In this document: in pieces, positions 19,562 to 27,911 of the stretch
Numbering within the stretch: position 1 is the first letter of the stretch
Layout: each line of letters opens with the position of its first letter
Assembly: GCF_027922005.1 (NCBI RefSeq)
Contig: NZ_BSEV01000027.1
Location: 1 to 64,000 of the forward strand
From: Streptosporangium carneum
GTDB lineage: Bacteria; Actinomycetota; Actinomycetes; Streptosporangiales; Streptosporangiaceae
Direction: 5' to 3'
DNA length: 64,000 bases
Made by a program: the position numbers and the translations under genes
The notes under the pieces: model-generated
The model's input: only the letters and a program-made list of their open reading frames with translations
The model's database searches: none
What the model was told of the DNA's origin: nothing

Positions 19562-20090
19562 GGCGATCATCGGGCCTCCGGGAATTCCTCCTCCAGTTGT
19601 GGACTGGCCTGCGATCGAACTGCACACGGGGCTGGTGTTTCCCTCTGACTATAAGAGTTGGGCTTCAAGGTACTCCACGCTAGAGTTCGACGAGTTTCTT
19701 CTGGTGAGTAAGCCGGGAGGCAACTCGAACCCGCAGGAGTTCATCCAGGGGTGGTCGGATGTATTGGGGAACATGCGACAGTGGGCGACACGCTTCGGCG
19801 AGATTGAACTCGTTGACGATAACGACGTCCCCACTGCGGCATCGCCCTTCCCTGTGTATCCAAGCGTGGGCGGACTCTTCCCGTGGGGAAGCACGACCAA
19901 TGGAGACTATTGTTGCTGGCTAACCGACCCTGATCCGGATAGGTGGACCATCGTCATAACGACTCTTCACCAATGGTGGCACTACCCGGGAACGTTCACC
20001 GACTTTCTGGTCGGTCTATTGACTGCGCAGGTCCGCTGTCCAATGTTCGGCGCAGAAGGACTGGTGGGCGCGACTGTGGAAGAGCTCTGA
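19539..20090 (+). CDS. Second (orphan) SMI1/KNR4-family immunity protein
   Basis: A 183-residue paralogue of the preceding immunity protein with the same landmarks: LADLEAIIGPP start, VFPSDYKSWASRYS, PWGSTTNGDYCCWL, and QWWHYPGTFTDFLVGLLTAQVRCP. The start is GTG at 19539. It overlaps the end of a toxin-tip remnant rather than a complete toxin, so it is probably an orphan immunity gene. In RHS systems such genes are kept to protect against kin that still carry the old toxin. The two copies have diverged enough that they probably recognise different tips. Confidence 0.92.
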   Translation: MSSLADLEAIIGPPGIPPPVVDWPAIELHTGLVFPSDYKSWASRYSTLEFDEFLLVSKPGGNSNPQEFIQGWSDVLGNMRQWATRFGEIELVDDNDVPTAASPFPVYPSVGGLFPWGSTTNGDYCCWLTDPDPDRWTIVITTLHQWWHYPGTFTDFLVGLLTAQVRCPMFGAEGLVGATVEEL

Positions 20091-20385
20091 GAAAGAGAGC
20101 TGCAATAAAACGTTCTATCGGGTCATAGCGATTTCGTGCATGCTCCCGCTGGAGCGCCTCCGCAGGTTGAAGCCGTCGGCTTAGGCGGTCCGCGCTGCGG
20201 CGGCGATCACAGCCAGCTCCGCGTACGCGCCCGGCGTTGATCCAGCGTCCTGCATCAGACTCTCCGCCACGAATGACCACCAGCCGACAGGCGACACGAA
20301 AATCGAGCCTACGGCGGGCGCGCCCGCACCACCGGGCGCGCCCGCGACTGCCAGCAAGAGCAGGCGGCGCTTGCCGGAGAATTCG
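20091..20385. other. Intergenic region without visible gene
   Basis: It lies between the converging orphan immunity gene and the HTH gene. I see GC-rich dyads (GGGCGCGCCCG around 20315-20345) that could serve as a bidirectional terminator, and no credible coding frame. Confidence 0.4.
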
Positions 20386-21093
20386 TCAGGTTTTCAGACC
20401 GGCAGGCGGCGGGTTGGACCGCGTGAACTCCTTCATGTTGATGGCGCGCCACACGTCGACCCATTCGTTGACATCAGCCCCGCACGCCGTCACGATCGCA
20501 CGGACGACATACAGTGATGGCATCCGCAGCCGCTTGTGATTGAGCGCGTCGTGCAAGGTGCTGTAAGGGATCCGGGATATATCCCATTCGTCTGGCCCGG
20601 TGGAGTAGCAGATTGTTTGAAGGCTCGCCCCGGACCAGACCTGCAGGAGATGCAGCTGATAACGGTACTCCTGAGGGGTGCTGGCCAGCCAAGGATCCGG
20701 CTGGGCAGAGCCTTGGGCGGGCTTTGACCGCGCGGCCGCGGCCTGCCGCACCTCGTTCTGGCTCTTGCCCGCTGCCGGGCCTTCAACATGGTTTTGCCTG
20801 GAGGTATCGCGTGTCCGGCCAGCGGCAGCGTGAGCCTCGTTCCACAGCGTCGGCCAGGGCTCTTGATCCGGTACTCCGCCGCAGGCGGTGATGAAGTCAC
20901 TGGTGACCTCCCAGGTGGGGCAGCAGTGACCGGCAGCGGCATCGGCGAGTACCGAACGTGAGTGGTGAGCGGCCTTGGCGAGTTGGGCGTAGGTCGGGGC
21001 CGGTGAGCCCGCCAGCGCGCGCAGGCGGCGAAGCTCACGGGCCAGTTTCTCAACCGACCCGTCCCCGGTGATCGGCTTTTCGGGTCGTGCCAT
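20386..21093 (-). CDS. Two-domain XRE-like HTH regulator
   Basis: A 235-residue protein from the ATG at 21093 (MARPEKPITG). The longer upstream frame has no coding character. Residues 13-75 form a helix-turn-helix of the type found in actinomycete XRE proteins (ELRRLRALAGSPAPTYAQLAKAAHHSRSVLADAAAG). After a polar linker, a second similar unit (IPYSTLHDALNHKRLRMPSLYVVRAIVTACG, then WVDVWRAI) suggests an internal duplication. The first HTH resembles the one at the N-terminus of the nSTAND-WD40 protein. It follows a small membrane protein by 38 nt in the same direction, and the pair sits beside an integrase, so a role in controlling a mobile element is plausible. No effector domain is visible. 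Confidence 0.8.
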   Translation of the reverse strand: MARPEKPITGDGSVEKLARELRRLRALAGSPAPTYAQLAKAAHHSRSVLADAAAGHCCPTWEVTSDFITACGGVPDQEPWPTLWNEAHAAAGRTRDTSRQNHVEGPAAGKSQNEVRQAAAARSKPAQGSAQPDPWLASTPQEYRYQLHLLQVWSGASLQTICYSTGPDEWDISRIPYSTLHDALNHKRLRMPSLYVVRAIVTACGADVNEWVDVWRAINMKEFTRSNPPPAGLKT

Positions 21094-21131
21094 CTCAACG
21101 ATCCCTGTGCGGTGGTTCGCTGAGCGGCCGC

Positions 21132-21341
21132 TCAGCGGCCGGGCAACGACGGGACCGGCGTCTGGAGAAGGTCTCCGATGGTCGCGGTCAGGGCGGCCAG
21201 GGCTACGCCGAGCGCGAGCGCGGGGTCGCTGCCCAGGGAGGTCAGAGTGACGACGAAGGCCATGACGAGCACCCAGACGATGATGCGGATTGTCGTCCCG
21301 CGCCACGGCGAGGGCAGGGGAAGGTGGGGCATGAGGGACAT
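21132..21341 (-). CDS. Small two-helix membrane protein
   Basis: A 69-residue protein with two hydrophobic segments (TIRIIVWVLVMAFVVTLTS and ALALGVALAALTATIGDLLQ) separated by a short GSDP turn. Third-position GC bias supports coding. It is just upstream of the HTH regulator gene on the same strand, so they probably form a bicistronic unit. I do not recognise a family. It could be a membrane partner that anchors or signals to the regulator. Confidence 0.6.
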   Translation of the reverse strand: MSLMPHLPLPSPWRGTTIRIIVWVLVMAFVVTLTSLGSDPALALGVALAALTATIGDLLQTPVPSLPGR

Positions 21342-21926
21342 GGAGTCTCCACAGCTTGAGCAGGTGGTCCGGATGAGCGGTTTCGTACCGACACCATGCG
21401 CGTGCGCCCTCGGGGTTTGCCCTCCGCCGAGGCGAACAAGGCGTCGATAACCGCAATCATGACCTCACCGTGCGTAGACCGTCATGAGATCATGCGGGCC
21501 GCAGGCCAGCCGGACAATCCAACTGTCACCCCTATCAGGCGGCGATCATCTCTTTAAGCAGGTAAACGCGTTACAAGGAGCGCCGAGCACCGCAAAAATC
21601 ACTATCGCCCTGGTCCGGGAATCTCTGCTTCCCTCCGAACTGGTCCGGGGCCCGCTGTGGATAACCCTCCCCTAGACCACGCTTATCGGTATGGCGCTGG
21701 AACCGGACCCGACAACAGGACTTCGGCCAGGTCAGCCACCCCACGGCGTCAGTTCGTTGGTCCGGATGAGCGCATGGGGAGACACACCACGGCCTTCCCG
21801 ATTTGCCCCGGGGAGGCCGTTGTCTTTTCAGAAGTCCGGACAACCCCTCCGGACAATGAGCACGACGCCCACGTCCTGGACATCAATCACCGGTTCAGAG
21901 ACCGATGGGGTGCCAGGCCGCCAGGG
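21342..21926. other. Non-coding region before recombinase 3' end
   Basis: About 585 bases without a credible gene. The first half holds the likely promoter of the HTH operon (AT-richer around 21530-21600). From about 21610 to 21870 the hexamer GTCCGG recurs several times, including TCCGGACAA twice within 22 bases near 21836-21866. Such clustered short repeats next to a tyrosine recombinase could be arm sites or an attachment region, but this is unproven. Confidence 0.4.
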
Positions 21927-23093
21927 TTACAGACCCACGCCGCGCATCGGGTTGTCGCGCCATTTGTCGGCGGTGCGGATGTAGCCGTGCACCACCGGGG
22001 ACTTCTCCGACCACCGGCCGTGCCGGGCGATCGCCGAGACCGGCGCGCCGGCCTTGGCCGCGGCGGTGGCGCCGCCGGCGCGCAGCGAGTGCGCACTGAA
22101 CGCCTCGGCGTTCGGCAGGTTGGCCCGTACGGCGGCGCGGCGCACCAGCAGGTTCAGCCCGTGCCCGCTCATCCGCGTCACGGCCTTGCCCGCCGCACCG
22201 GTGGTGCCGGTCAGGCGGCCGTGCCGGTCGACGCCGCGCAGCAGCGGCCCGCTCGTGACGCCGTAGGTGGCCAGAGCGGCGGTCCAGGCCTGCACCACCC
22301 GCACCGGGCAGGTCTCGGCGTGCGAGCCGTACGGCAGCGGCACGGTCTCGCCGTGCGCGTCCTGGTCGGTCTTGGACCGGCCGATGAACACTTCCAGCCC
22401 GTCCGGCGTCAGCGTGACGTCGGCGATGTTCAGGGCGGCCAGCTCGCTGCGGCGGCCCATCAGCGCGAACCCGAGCACCAGGGCGGCCCGGTCGCGCAGC
22501 CCGGCCAGAGTGTCGGGCGCGGTGGCGTCCAGCATCTTCCGCAGCGCCTCGAGTTCGGCCGGGGGTGCCTTGCGGGTGCGCTGTCCGGCGTCGGCGCATT
22601 GGCGGCGGTAGGCGCGCAGGGCCAGCCGGGCCGGGCGGGCGTCGGCGGTGGTTCCGGCGAGTTTGTGCCGGGACTGGATGCAGGCCAGCGCCCGCTCTAC
22701 GGTCGACGGCGCCGGGAGGGTGCCCTTTCGGGTGGGGGTGGCGGCCAGGTGGGTGACGTACTCGGCCAGCGTCTCGGCGGTGGCCGGCAGCGGGGTGCGG
22801 CCGTGCGTCGCGCACCAGGCGGTGAAGGCGCTCCAGTCGCGGGCGTAGGCGCGGCCGGTGGCGGTGGCGAACCCGTCGGCGACCCGGGCGCGCGCGGCCG
22901 CCGACAGTGCCCGGTCGGCGTCACCCTTGGGGCGCTCGTCCGGGACGGCGGCCGCGAGGGGCGCGCTGTACCCGCCGGAGGGCCGGGCGGGCAGCACGGT
23001 CCCGGCGAGCGCATCCGGATAGGTTCCCGGACCCAGGTCCGGGTCGGGGGCGAGGGGGGCGAGCACCGGTCCTCCGCAGGTCGGGGTGATCAT
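21927..23093 (-). CDS. Tyrosine site-specific recombinase
   Basis: A 388-residue integrase from the ATG at 23093. The N-terminal SAM-like core-binding domain contains RAYARDWSAFTAWCATHG. The catalytic domain has the first Arg in LMGRRSELAAL, HSLRAGGATAAA for the His-X-X-Arg box, RHGRWSEKS for the second His/Trp position and Tyr in VVHGYIRTADKW. All essential residues are present, so it should be active. The start is chosen because a 15-bp inverted repeat lies immediately upstream and a frameshifted partial copy at 5531-5884 shares this start. Such recombinases integrate, excise or resolve mobile elements; the substrate is not clear. Confidence 0.93.
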   Translation of the reverse strand: MITPTCGGPVLAPLAPDPDLGPGTYPDALAGTVLPARPSGGYSAPLAAAVPDERPKGDADRALSAAARARVADGFATATGRAYARDWSAFTAWCATHGRTPLPATAETLAEYVTHLAATPTRKGTLPAPSTVERALACIQSRHKLAGTTADARPARLALRAYRRQCADAGQRTRKAPPAELEALRKMLDATAPDTLAGLRDRAALVLGFALMGRRSELAALNIADVTLTPDGLEVFIGRSKTDQDAHGETVPLPYGSHAETCPVRVVQAWTAALATYGVTSGPLLRGVDRHGRLTGTTGAAGKAVTRMSGHGLNLLVRRAAVRANLPNAEAFSAHSLRAGGATAAAKAGAPVSAIARHGRWSEKSPVVHGYIRTADKWRDNPMRGVGL

Positions 23094-23097
23094 GGTT

Positions 23098-23133
23098 TCT
23101 GGGTTGCGATAAGCAAGATTATCGCAACCCAGA
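23098..23133. repeat. 15-bp perfect inverted repeat at recombinase start
   Basis: Arms 23098-23112 (TCTGGGTTGCGATAA) and 23119-23133 are perfect reverse complements around a 6-nt centre, four bases upstream of the recombinase ATG. The size fits a core site of a tyrosine recombinase (two inverted arms around a 6-8 bp crossover) as well as an operator. The related fragment at 5531-5884 keeps only the left arm and half of the centre. Confidence 0.8.
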
Positions 23134-23543
23134 CTACAGACGGCGGGAACCGACACGCTTCGGCGGAGAGTCGCCCGCACGGCGGGTGCTCGGCGGTCAG
23201 TGCCGGGTGCGCCAGCAGACGATCAGACCGAATCGGATTGCGGTGGCACTGAAAGTGCGACCATGGATCTCGCTCCATAAGCGATCTTGACTGTCGTCCG
23301 CCCGCAGCCCCCATGAACACAGAAGGATCCGGATGAGCTTGGAGCCAGCCCCACAGAATCTGCCAGTCTGGGGTGCCGTTAAGGAACGTGCGATGAGCCG
23401 CCAAACCGCGTTTGAACTGCGCCGATGGACCTGCACGGCCCGAACTCGGGGTGCTGTCAACGAGCGTGTCACCGCCCTAAACGAGGGTGATCATGATTGC
23501 TGAGCTGCGGTGCCTGTCATGATGCGAGGCGGTGAGCAGTAGG
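23134..23543. other. Gene-free stretch with imperfect direct repeats
   Basis: Around 410 bases between the two integrases. I see two imperfect copies of a segment of about 36 bases (near 23370 and 23447; GGGGTGC-GT-AA-GA-CGTG) and one more copy of GTGATCATGAT (23487-23497). Short frames on the minus strand repeat RSLTAP but match nothing I know. Probably degenerate mobile-element DNA. Confidence 0.4.
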
Positions 23544-24489
23544 TCAGCGGGTCCGGCGTCGTGCGGAGGGGTCGGCGTCTGCGGTGCCCTGGGCGGAGGC
23601 CTGTTCGCCGAGTTGGACGTAGCAGCCGAGGCTGCCCAGGTGCTGGTGGCGGGATTTGGCCTGGAGCTCGGGGGCGGTACGGCCGTCGGCGGCCAGGTGC
23701 TGGAGGGCGGAGTGCCGTAGCTGGTGGAGAGTCCAGCCGATGCCGTGCGGGTCGAGGGCGACGATGGCGGTCTTGAACAGGTATTCGGCGTGTGGGTAGG
23801 ACAGCCGGCCGCACCCGGTGGCGGGGCAGACGTCGGCGGCCGCGGGAGCACGCGGCCCGGAGGCGGGGGCGCGCCGGTCGGCGGGGAAGAGCGGTCCGGT
23901 GGCGCGGCCGCGCAGCAGCCGGGGCAGGAGCCGGGCGGTGCCGGTGGCCCAGTGCACGTACTCGATCGCGCCGCCCTTGGAGGTGACGCGGCCGCGCCGG
24001 AACTCCAGGTCGAGGTCTTCGATGTTGAGGGACAGGAGTTCTTCGGCGCGGGCGGCGGTCTCATACAGCATTCGCCACAGCAGTCGCTCGCGCAGACGGT
24101 GCCGGTCGTCGGTGAACAGCTTGTTCAGGCGGGTGCGCGGGATGGAGCGGTCGCCGCGGCGGGCGCTCTTGCGACGCTGCAGCCGCCGGGCGGGGTTGGT
24201 GGCGAGGATCTCCTGGCGCTGCGCCCAAGCGGTGAAGGAGAGGTGAAGGAGATGAGCGCGGACAGGTGCCGGTTCCAGGTCACGGCCGCGGCGTCGGCCC
24301 ACCGCTCCATCACCGCGGCGTAGTCCTCGGGGGCGAGTACGTCGGCGGCCCGGTCCCCAGCGAGCGCGATGAGCCGCGCGAGGGTCTCGGCGTAGCTGTC
24401 GTGGTTCGGACGGAGTCGAGGTACCGGTTGACGGCGGCCGCGACGGGTTCGCCTTCAGCGGGTGGGGTCGGGAACGGTACGACCGTCAT
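23544..24489 (-). pseudogene. Tyrosine recombinase broken by two frameshifts
   Basis: The catalytic part (23544 to about 24230) has Arg in ETAARAEELLSL, the HQLRHSALQHLA box and RHQHLGSLGCYVQLGE, with Tyr. Upstream, the rest of the gene is spread over two other frames. MTVVPFPTPPAEGEPVAAAV starts at an ATG (24489) with a GGGAGG ribosome site and is followed by a one-base loss near 24408. The middle part SYAETLARLIALAGDRAADV...WNRHLSALISFT is then thrown out of frame by an 11-bp tandem duplication at 24231-24252. Removing one repeat rejoins ISFT to AWAQRQEILATNP. The intact gene was about 320 codons. It cannot make a full protein unless slippage occurs. Confidence 0.88.
24231..24252. repeat. 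11-bp tandem duplication inside integrase
   Basis: GGTGAAGGAGA occurs twice in direct tandem (24231-24241 and 24242-24252). One copy restores the integrase frame, so it is a recent frame-breaking slippage event that could in principle revert. Confidence 0.9.
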
Positions 24490-24608
24490 GAGGGCCTCCC
24501 GCGCTGATGTGACACATAACGTTGCCGAGTCGGCCCCGGCCCATCGTGCGGCGAGCTGGGCGTCTGCCCGGCCTGGGAGACCAGTGTGACAGGTAATGCG
24601 AATTCTGC

Positions 24609-24631
24609 GCGATGAGGCAAGCGCTCATCGC
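24609..24631. terminator. Hairpin downstream of response regulator
   Basis: An 8-bp perfect stem (GCGATGAG ... CTCATCGC) with a 7-nt loop, about 50 nt after the stop of the minus-strand response regulator gene. It is short for a terminator, so confidence is low. Confidence 0.4.
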
Positions 24632-24682
24632 GATGTTCGTCTCATTCGTCTCATGGGACAGGGGTATGAGACCGGCGGACGG

Positions 24683-25342
24683 TCAAGGTGCATCGCGGGT
24701 GACGATCCCGTGTTCGTATGCGTAGATCGCTGCGTGCACGCGGGTCCGGAGGCCGAGTTTTGTGAGGATGCGGTTGACGTGGGTTTTGACCGTGCCTTCC
24801 TCGATGGTGCATGCGGCGGCGATCTCGCCGTTGCTCATCCCGCGGGCCAGGAGGCGGAGCACGTGGTGTTCGCGCGGGGTCAGCAGGTCGAGTTCGGGGG
24901 TGGCGGGGCGCGGGGACAGGGCGGCGAAGCGGCTGATCAGGCGGCCGGTAACCTGCGGGTCGATCAAGCCCCTGCCCTGGTGCAGCTCGCGGACCGCTGC
25001 GATGAGCACGTCGGGGTCGCTGTCTTTCAGCAGGAAGCCGGCCGCCCCGGCGCGTAGCGCGCCGAACAGGTACTCGTCGAGGTCGAATGTGGTCAGGGCG
25101 AGCAAGCGGGGGGCGGATTCGGCGGCGGTGAGGCGGTCGATGGCGGCGATGCCGTCCATGCCCGGCATGCGCAGGTCCATCACCACCACGTCCGGCCGGC
25201 GCAACAGCGCCTGGTGCACCGCTTCGGCGCCGTCGACGGCCGTCGCGATCACGTCGATGTCGGGTTCGCCGTTGAGGATGAGTCGCAGCGCCTCCCGCGC
25301 CGCTTCCTGGTCGTCGGCGACCAGCACCCGGATCGTCACCAC
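24683..25342 (-). CDS. NarL/LuxR-family response regulator
   Basis: A 219-residue two-domain regulator. The receiver has acidic DD at 10-11, phosphoacceptor Asp56 in VVVMDLRMPG, the LALTTFD switch Thr and Lys in GFLLKDSD. The C-terminus is a LuxR HTH (LTPREHHVLRLLARGMSNGEIAAAC...EGTVKTHVNRILTKLGL). It binds DNA as a dimer when phosphorylated. Its start overlaps the end of the sensor kinase gene by 7 nt, so the two are coupled. It is the last gene of a hydrolase-kinase-regulator operon. Confidence 0.96.
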   Translation of the reverse strand: MVTIRVLVADDQEAAREALRLILNGEPDIDVIATAVDGAEAVHQALLRRPDVVVMDLRMPGMDGIAAIDRLTAAESAPRLLALTTFDLDEYLFGALRAGAAGFLLKDSDPDVLIAAVRELHQGRGLIDPQVTGRLISRFAALSPRPATPELDLLTPREHHVLRLLARGMSNGEIAAACTIEEGTVKTHVNRILTKLGLRTRVHAAIYAYEHGIVTRDAP

Positions 25343-26412
25343 GCGTTCCCTTTCCTGGGCAGGTCGGCGCGGACCTGCCAGCCGCCTGTCTCCACCGGTC
25401 CCACCGACAGGGTGCCGTCGAGCAACCGCACCCGCTCCCGCATGCCACGTAGGCCCCGCCCCTCGGCCTGGGGCGCAGGGGCCGGGGCGCCGTTGTCAAA
25501 AACTTCGATGCACAGGCCGAGGTCGCTCTGCCGCAGGTTGACGGTGACCTCGGTCGCGTCCGCATGCCGTACGGCGTTCGTCAGCGCCTCCTGGACCACC
25601 CGGTAGGCGGTGTGATCAACGGCCGGTGGCAGCACGTCCCCGGTCCCGGAGCGGCGCACGGTGATCGTCCGGTCTGCGCAGGTGAGCCGTCTCGCCAGCC
25701 GCTCCAGGTCGGCGGTGCCGGGCTGGATGGCGGCGGGGTGCTCGTCGAGCGTCCGCAGCAGGCCGCGTACCTCGGTGAGCGCCGACTGCGACAGGTCCGA
25801 GATCGTCTGCAGGGCCTGCTTGGCGGGCGCGTCGCCGGGCGCCCGCTGGGCCGCCGCGGTCTGCAGTCGGATCGCGGTCAGGTGGTGGCCGACGCTGTCG
25901 TGCACGTTTCTGGCCAGCCAGGTACGCTCCTCGGCCAGCACGCGCTCCGCCTCGGCCCGCTGCAGTCGCAGCGACTGGTCGGCCCGATCTCGGTGCAGCC
26001 GCAGCGCGTAGCCGGTGGCCACGGGCGCGACGCTCATGATCATTATGTTGGTCGGCTCCGGGACGCCCTCGCCCCCCATCACCGTCAGGGTGCCGAGAAC
26101 CCAGCATGAGGAGATCGCCAGCACCAGGCCGGGACGCCGCGGGCGGTGGTAGACGGCCGCGCAGAACAGGGTCATCGTGACCAGCATCCCCTCCCAGCGG
26201 TGTAGTTGCGCCATCCCGGCCAGCGCGATCGCCGCCGATGTCGTGGCGGCGATCAGCGGCAGCACCCGGCGTATCAGCAGAGGGAGGCTGACCCCGGTGC
26301 TGAAGACGACCAGGAGCGGCAGGTCGACCGGGACTCGCCGCTCCAGTGCCGTCAGCAGCGCCGCGGCGATCGTGGCGCCGGCGACGAGCAGAATCTCCCT
26401 CAGCCAATGCAT
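25336..26412 (-). CDS. NarL-type sensor histidine kinase
   Basis: A 358-residue protein with about five hydrophobic segments in residues 1-137, a short coiled region (LRLQRAEAERVLAEERTWLARN), the HisKA_3 box with phosphoacceptor His171 in NVHDSVGHHLTAIRLQT, and a HATPase_c domain (YRVVQEALTNAVRHADATEV; GRGLRGMRERV). No separate extracytoplasmic sensor domain is evident, so sensing is probably within the membrane. It begins one base after the stop of the secreted hydrolase and overlaps the response regulator. Confidence 0.95.
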   Translation of the reverse strand: MHWLREILLVAGATIAAALLTALERRVPVDLPLLVVFSTGVSLPLLIRRVLPLIAATTSAAIALAGMAQLHRWEGMLVTMTLFCAAVYHRPRRPGLVLAISSCWVLGTLTVMGGEGVPEPTNIMIMSVAPVATGYALRLHRDRADQSLRLQRAEAERVLAEERTWLARNVHDSVGHHLTAIRLQTAAAQRAPGDAPAKQALQTISDLSQSALTEVRGLLRTLDEHPAAIQPGTADLERLARRLTCADRTITVRRSGTGDVLPPAVDHTAYRVVQEALTNAVRHADATEVTVNLRQSDLGLCIEVFDNGAPAPAPQAEGRGLRGMRERVRLLDGTLSVGPVETGGWQVRADLPRKGNAW

Positions 26413-26413
26413 G

Positions 26414-27829
26414 TCACGATGATCCCGGACCGCAGGTCGTGCCCGCGGGCGGGAGTTGCCCGGTGGTCAGGTAGCGGTGCACGTGGTCGCGGACGCAGGG
26501 GTTGCCGCTCCAGTAGAGCGCGTGACCGCCCTTGGCCTCCAGGTAGCGGGCGCCGTCGAGTTGTGCGGCGACCCGGTGTCCGTACGCGGGCGTCGACGTG
26601 TCGTCGTACTCGCCGTTGGCGATCAGGATCGGCGGCAGGCCGCGTGGGCGAATCGGATGGGGCGGGTAGGGCGTCTTCTTCGGGAGTCCGGTGCAGAGGT
26701 CGGCCATCGGCCAGGCCGCGGTCCAGCCGATGCGCGGCGCGGTCTTTCTCAGCCGTGCCTCCATGGCCTTGACCTCACGGTATGCGGTCGGGAACGGGAA
26801 GTCGGCGCACATCGTGATCCTGCTGAGGTCCGGGTCGGGCGCCCCGGCGAACGGCTTGGCGAACCGGGTGGCGTCACCCGCGTCCGCCTCGGCCAGGGAC
26901 TTGGCCAGTTCGGGCCACGTCGCGTCGAAGGAGACAGTCGCGCGGGAGGCGATCAGGGCCGCGCCGGCCGTGGCACCCGCTCCGGCGCCGGGCGCGGGAA
27001 TGGGCCGCTTGGCGGCGCGGGCCATGACCTCGTCCCACACCTTGAGCACGTCGCGGCCACGCAGCGCGCAACTCCGGTCGGTGGCGCACCACCCGGCGAA
27101 GCGGTGCAGATTGTCTTCCTTGACCTTCGCTCTGGGCAGGACCCATTCATCCCACGACCGGTTGGTGTGGTCGATCAGACTGTCCAGATACATGCGGCCG
27201 ACGTGGGACGGGAAGTACTCGGCGTAGGCCACACCGAGGACGCCGCCATAAGAGTTGCCGAAGTAGTTCAGCTTCCGCTCGCCCAGCGCCACCCGGACCG
27301 CCTCCAGGTCGCGGGCTCCTTGCCAGGTGTTCAGGTTGCCCTTGAGCGGACCGGCGGCTTCGGCGCATCCCAAGCCGAAGCGGTGGTTCTGTTTTGTGTA
27401 CTGGGCGAAGGCGGCGCGGTCGGTGAACACCCACTCCCCGTTGGCTGGATACGGCGCCGGATTGGGGCAGCGCACCTCGGTGCTCGCCTCGAACCCGCGC
27501 GGGTCGAAGAGCACCACGTCGAACCATTGGGTCAGGTCGGCGAATGTGTTCTTTGTCTGGCGCAGGATCGAGATCTGCTGGGCGGGGCCGCCCACGTTGA
27601 GGACAAGCGTGCCCTTCCTGGTCGCCGGGTCACGCGCGGGAAGCTTGGCGAGCCCCAGCGTGATCTGTTCGCTCTTGGGGGCGGCCCAGTCGGCGGGCAC
27701 GGTGATCCGGCTGCATTGCAGGCCGTCTCCGCAGTCCTGCCAGGCCAGCCCGGTATCCGCCACCACGGGCGTCGCCGCTGTTATGGGGAGCAGCATTGTG
27801 CCGAGCGCGGCAATGATCGTTTTCTTCAT
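26414..27829 (-). CDS. Secreted alpha/beta hydrolase, tripeptidyl-aminopeptidase-like
   Basis: A 471-residue protein with a Sec signal peptide (MKKTIIAALGTMLLPITAATPVVA). The fold is that of S33-type exported peptidases: VLNVGGPAQQ and FDVVLFDPRG (oxyanion region), nucleophile Ser in NYFGNSYGGVLG (near residue 195), Asp in NGEYDDTSTP, His in KGGHALYW, and a TAP-like C-terminal region (NPCVRDHVHRYLTTGQLPPAGTTC). Several paired Cys fit an extracellular protein. It probably removes N-terminal peptides from secreted substrates. It is the first gene of an operon with a two-component system, which suggests that the system responds to the cell envelope or to peptides. Confidence 0.92.
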   Translation of the reverse strand: MKKTIIAALGTMLLPITAATPVVADTGLAWQDCGDGLQCSRITVPADWAAPKSEQITLGLAKLPARDPATRKGTLVLNVGGPAQQISILRQTKNTFADLTQWFDVVLFDPRGFEASTEVRCPNPAPYPANGEWVFTDRAAFAQYTKQNHRFGLGCAEAAGPLKGNLNTWQGARDLEAVRVALGERKLNYFGNSYGGVLGVAYAEYFPSHVGRMYLDSLIDHTNRSWDEWVLPRAKVKEDNLHRFAGWCATDRSCALRGRDVLKVWDEVMARAAKRPIPAPGAGAGATAGAALIASRATVSFDATWPELAKSLAEADAGDATRFAKPFAGAPDPDLSRITMCADFPFPTAYREVKAMEARLRKTAPRIGWTAAWPMADLCTGLPKKTPYPPHPIRPRGLPPILIANGEYDDTSTPAYGHRVAAQLDGARYLEAKGGHALYWSGNPCVRDHVHRYLTTGQLPPAGTTCGPGSS

Positions 27830-27911
27830 GGCACCTCAGCTTTGCCGAGAGGACTGCCGCGGGTCGTCCACCTTTCGATAGATCCTTGCGCGTGCATACC
27901 GGTGATCACCT

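Noticed and set aside
23544..24302. The 252-codon frame as a complete short integrase
   Set aside because: It lacks the core-binding domain start; the missing parts lie in other frames upstream, with the exact duplication that caused the shift.
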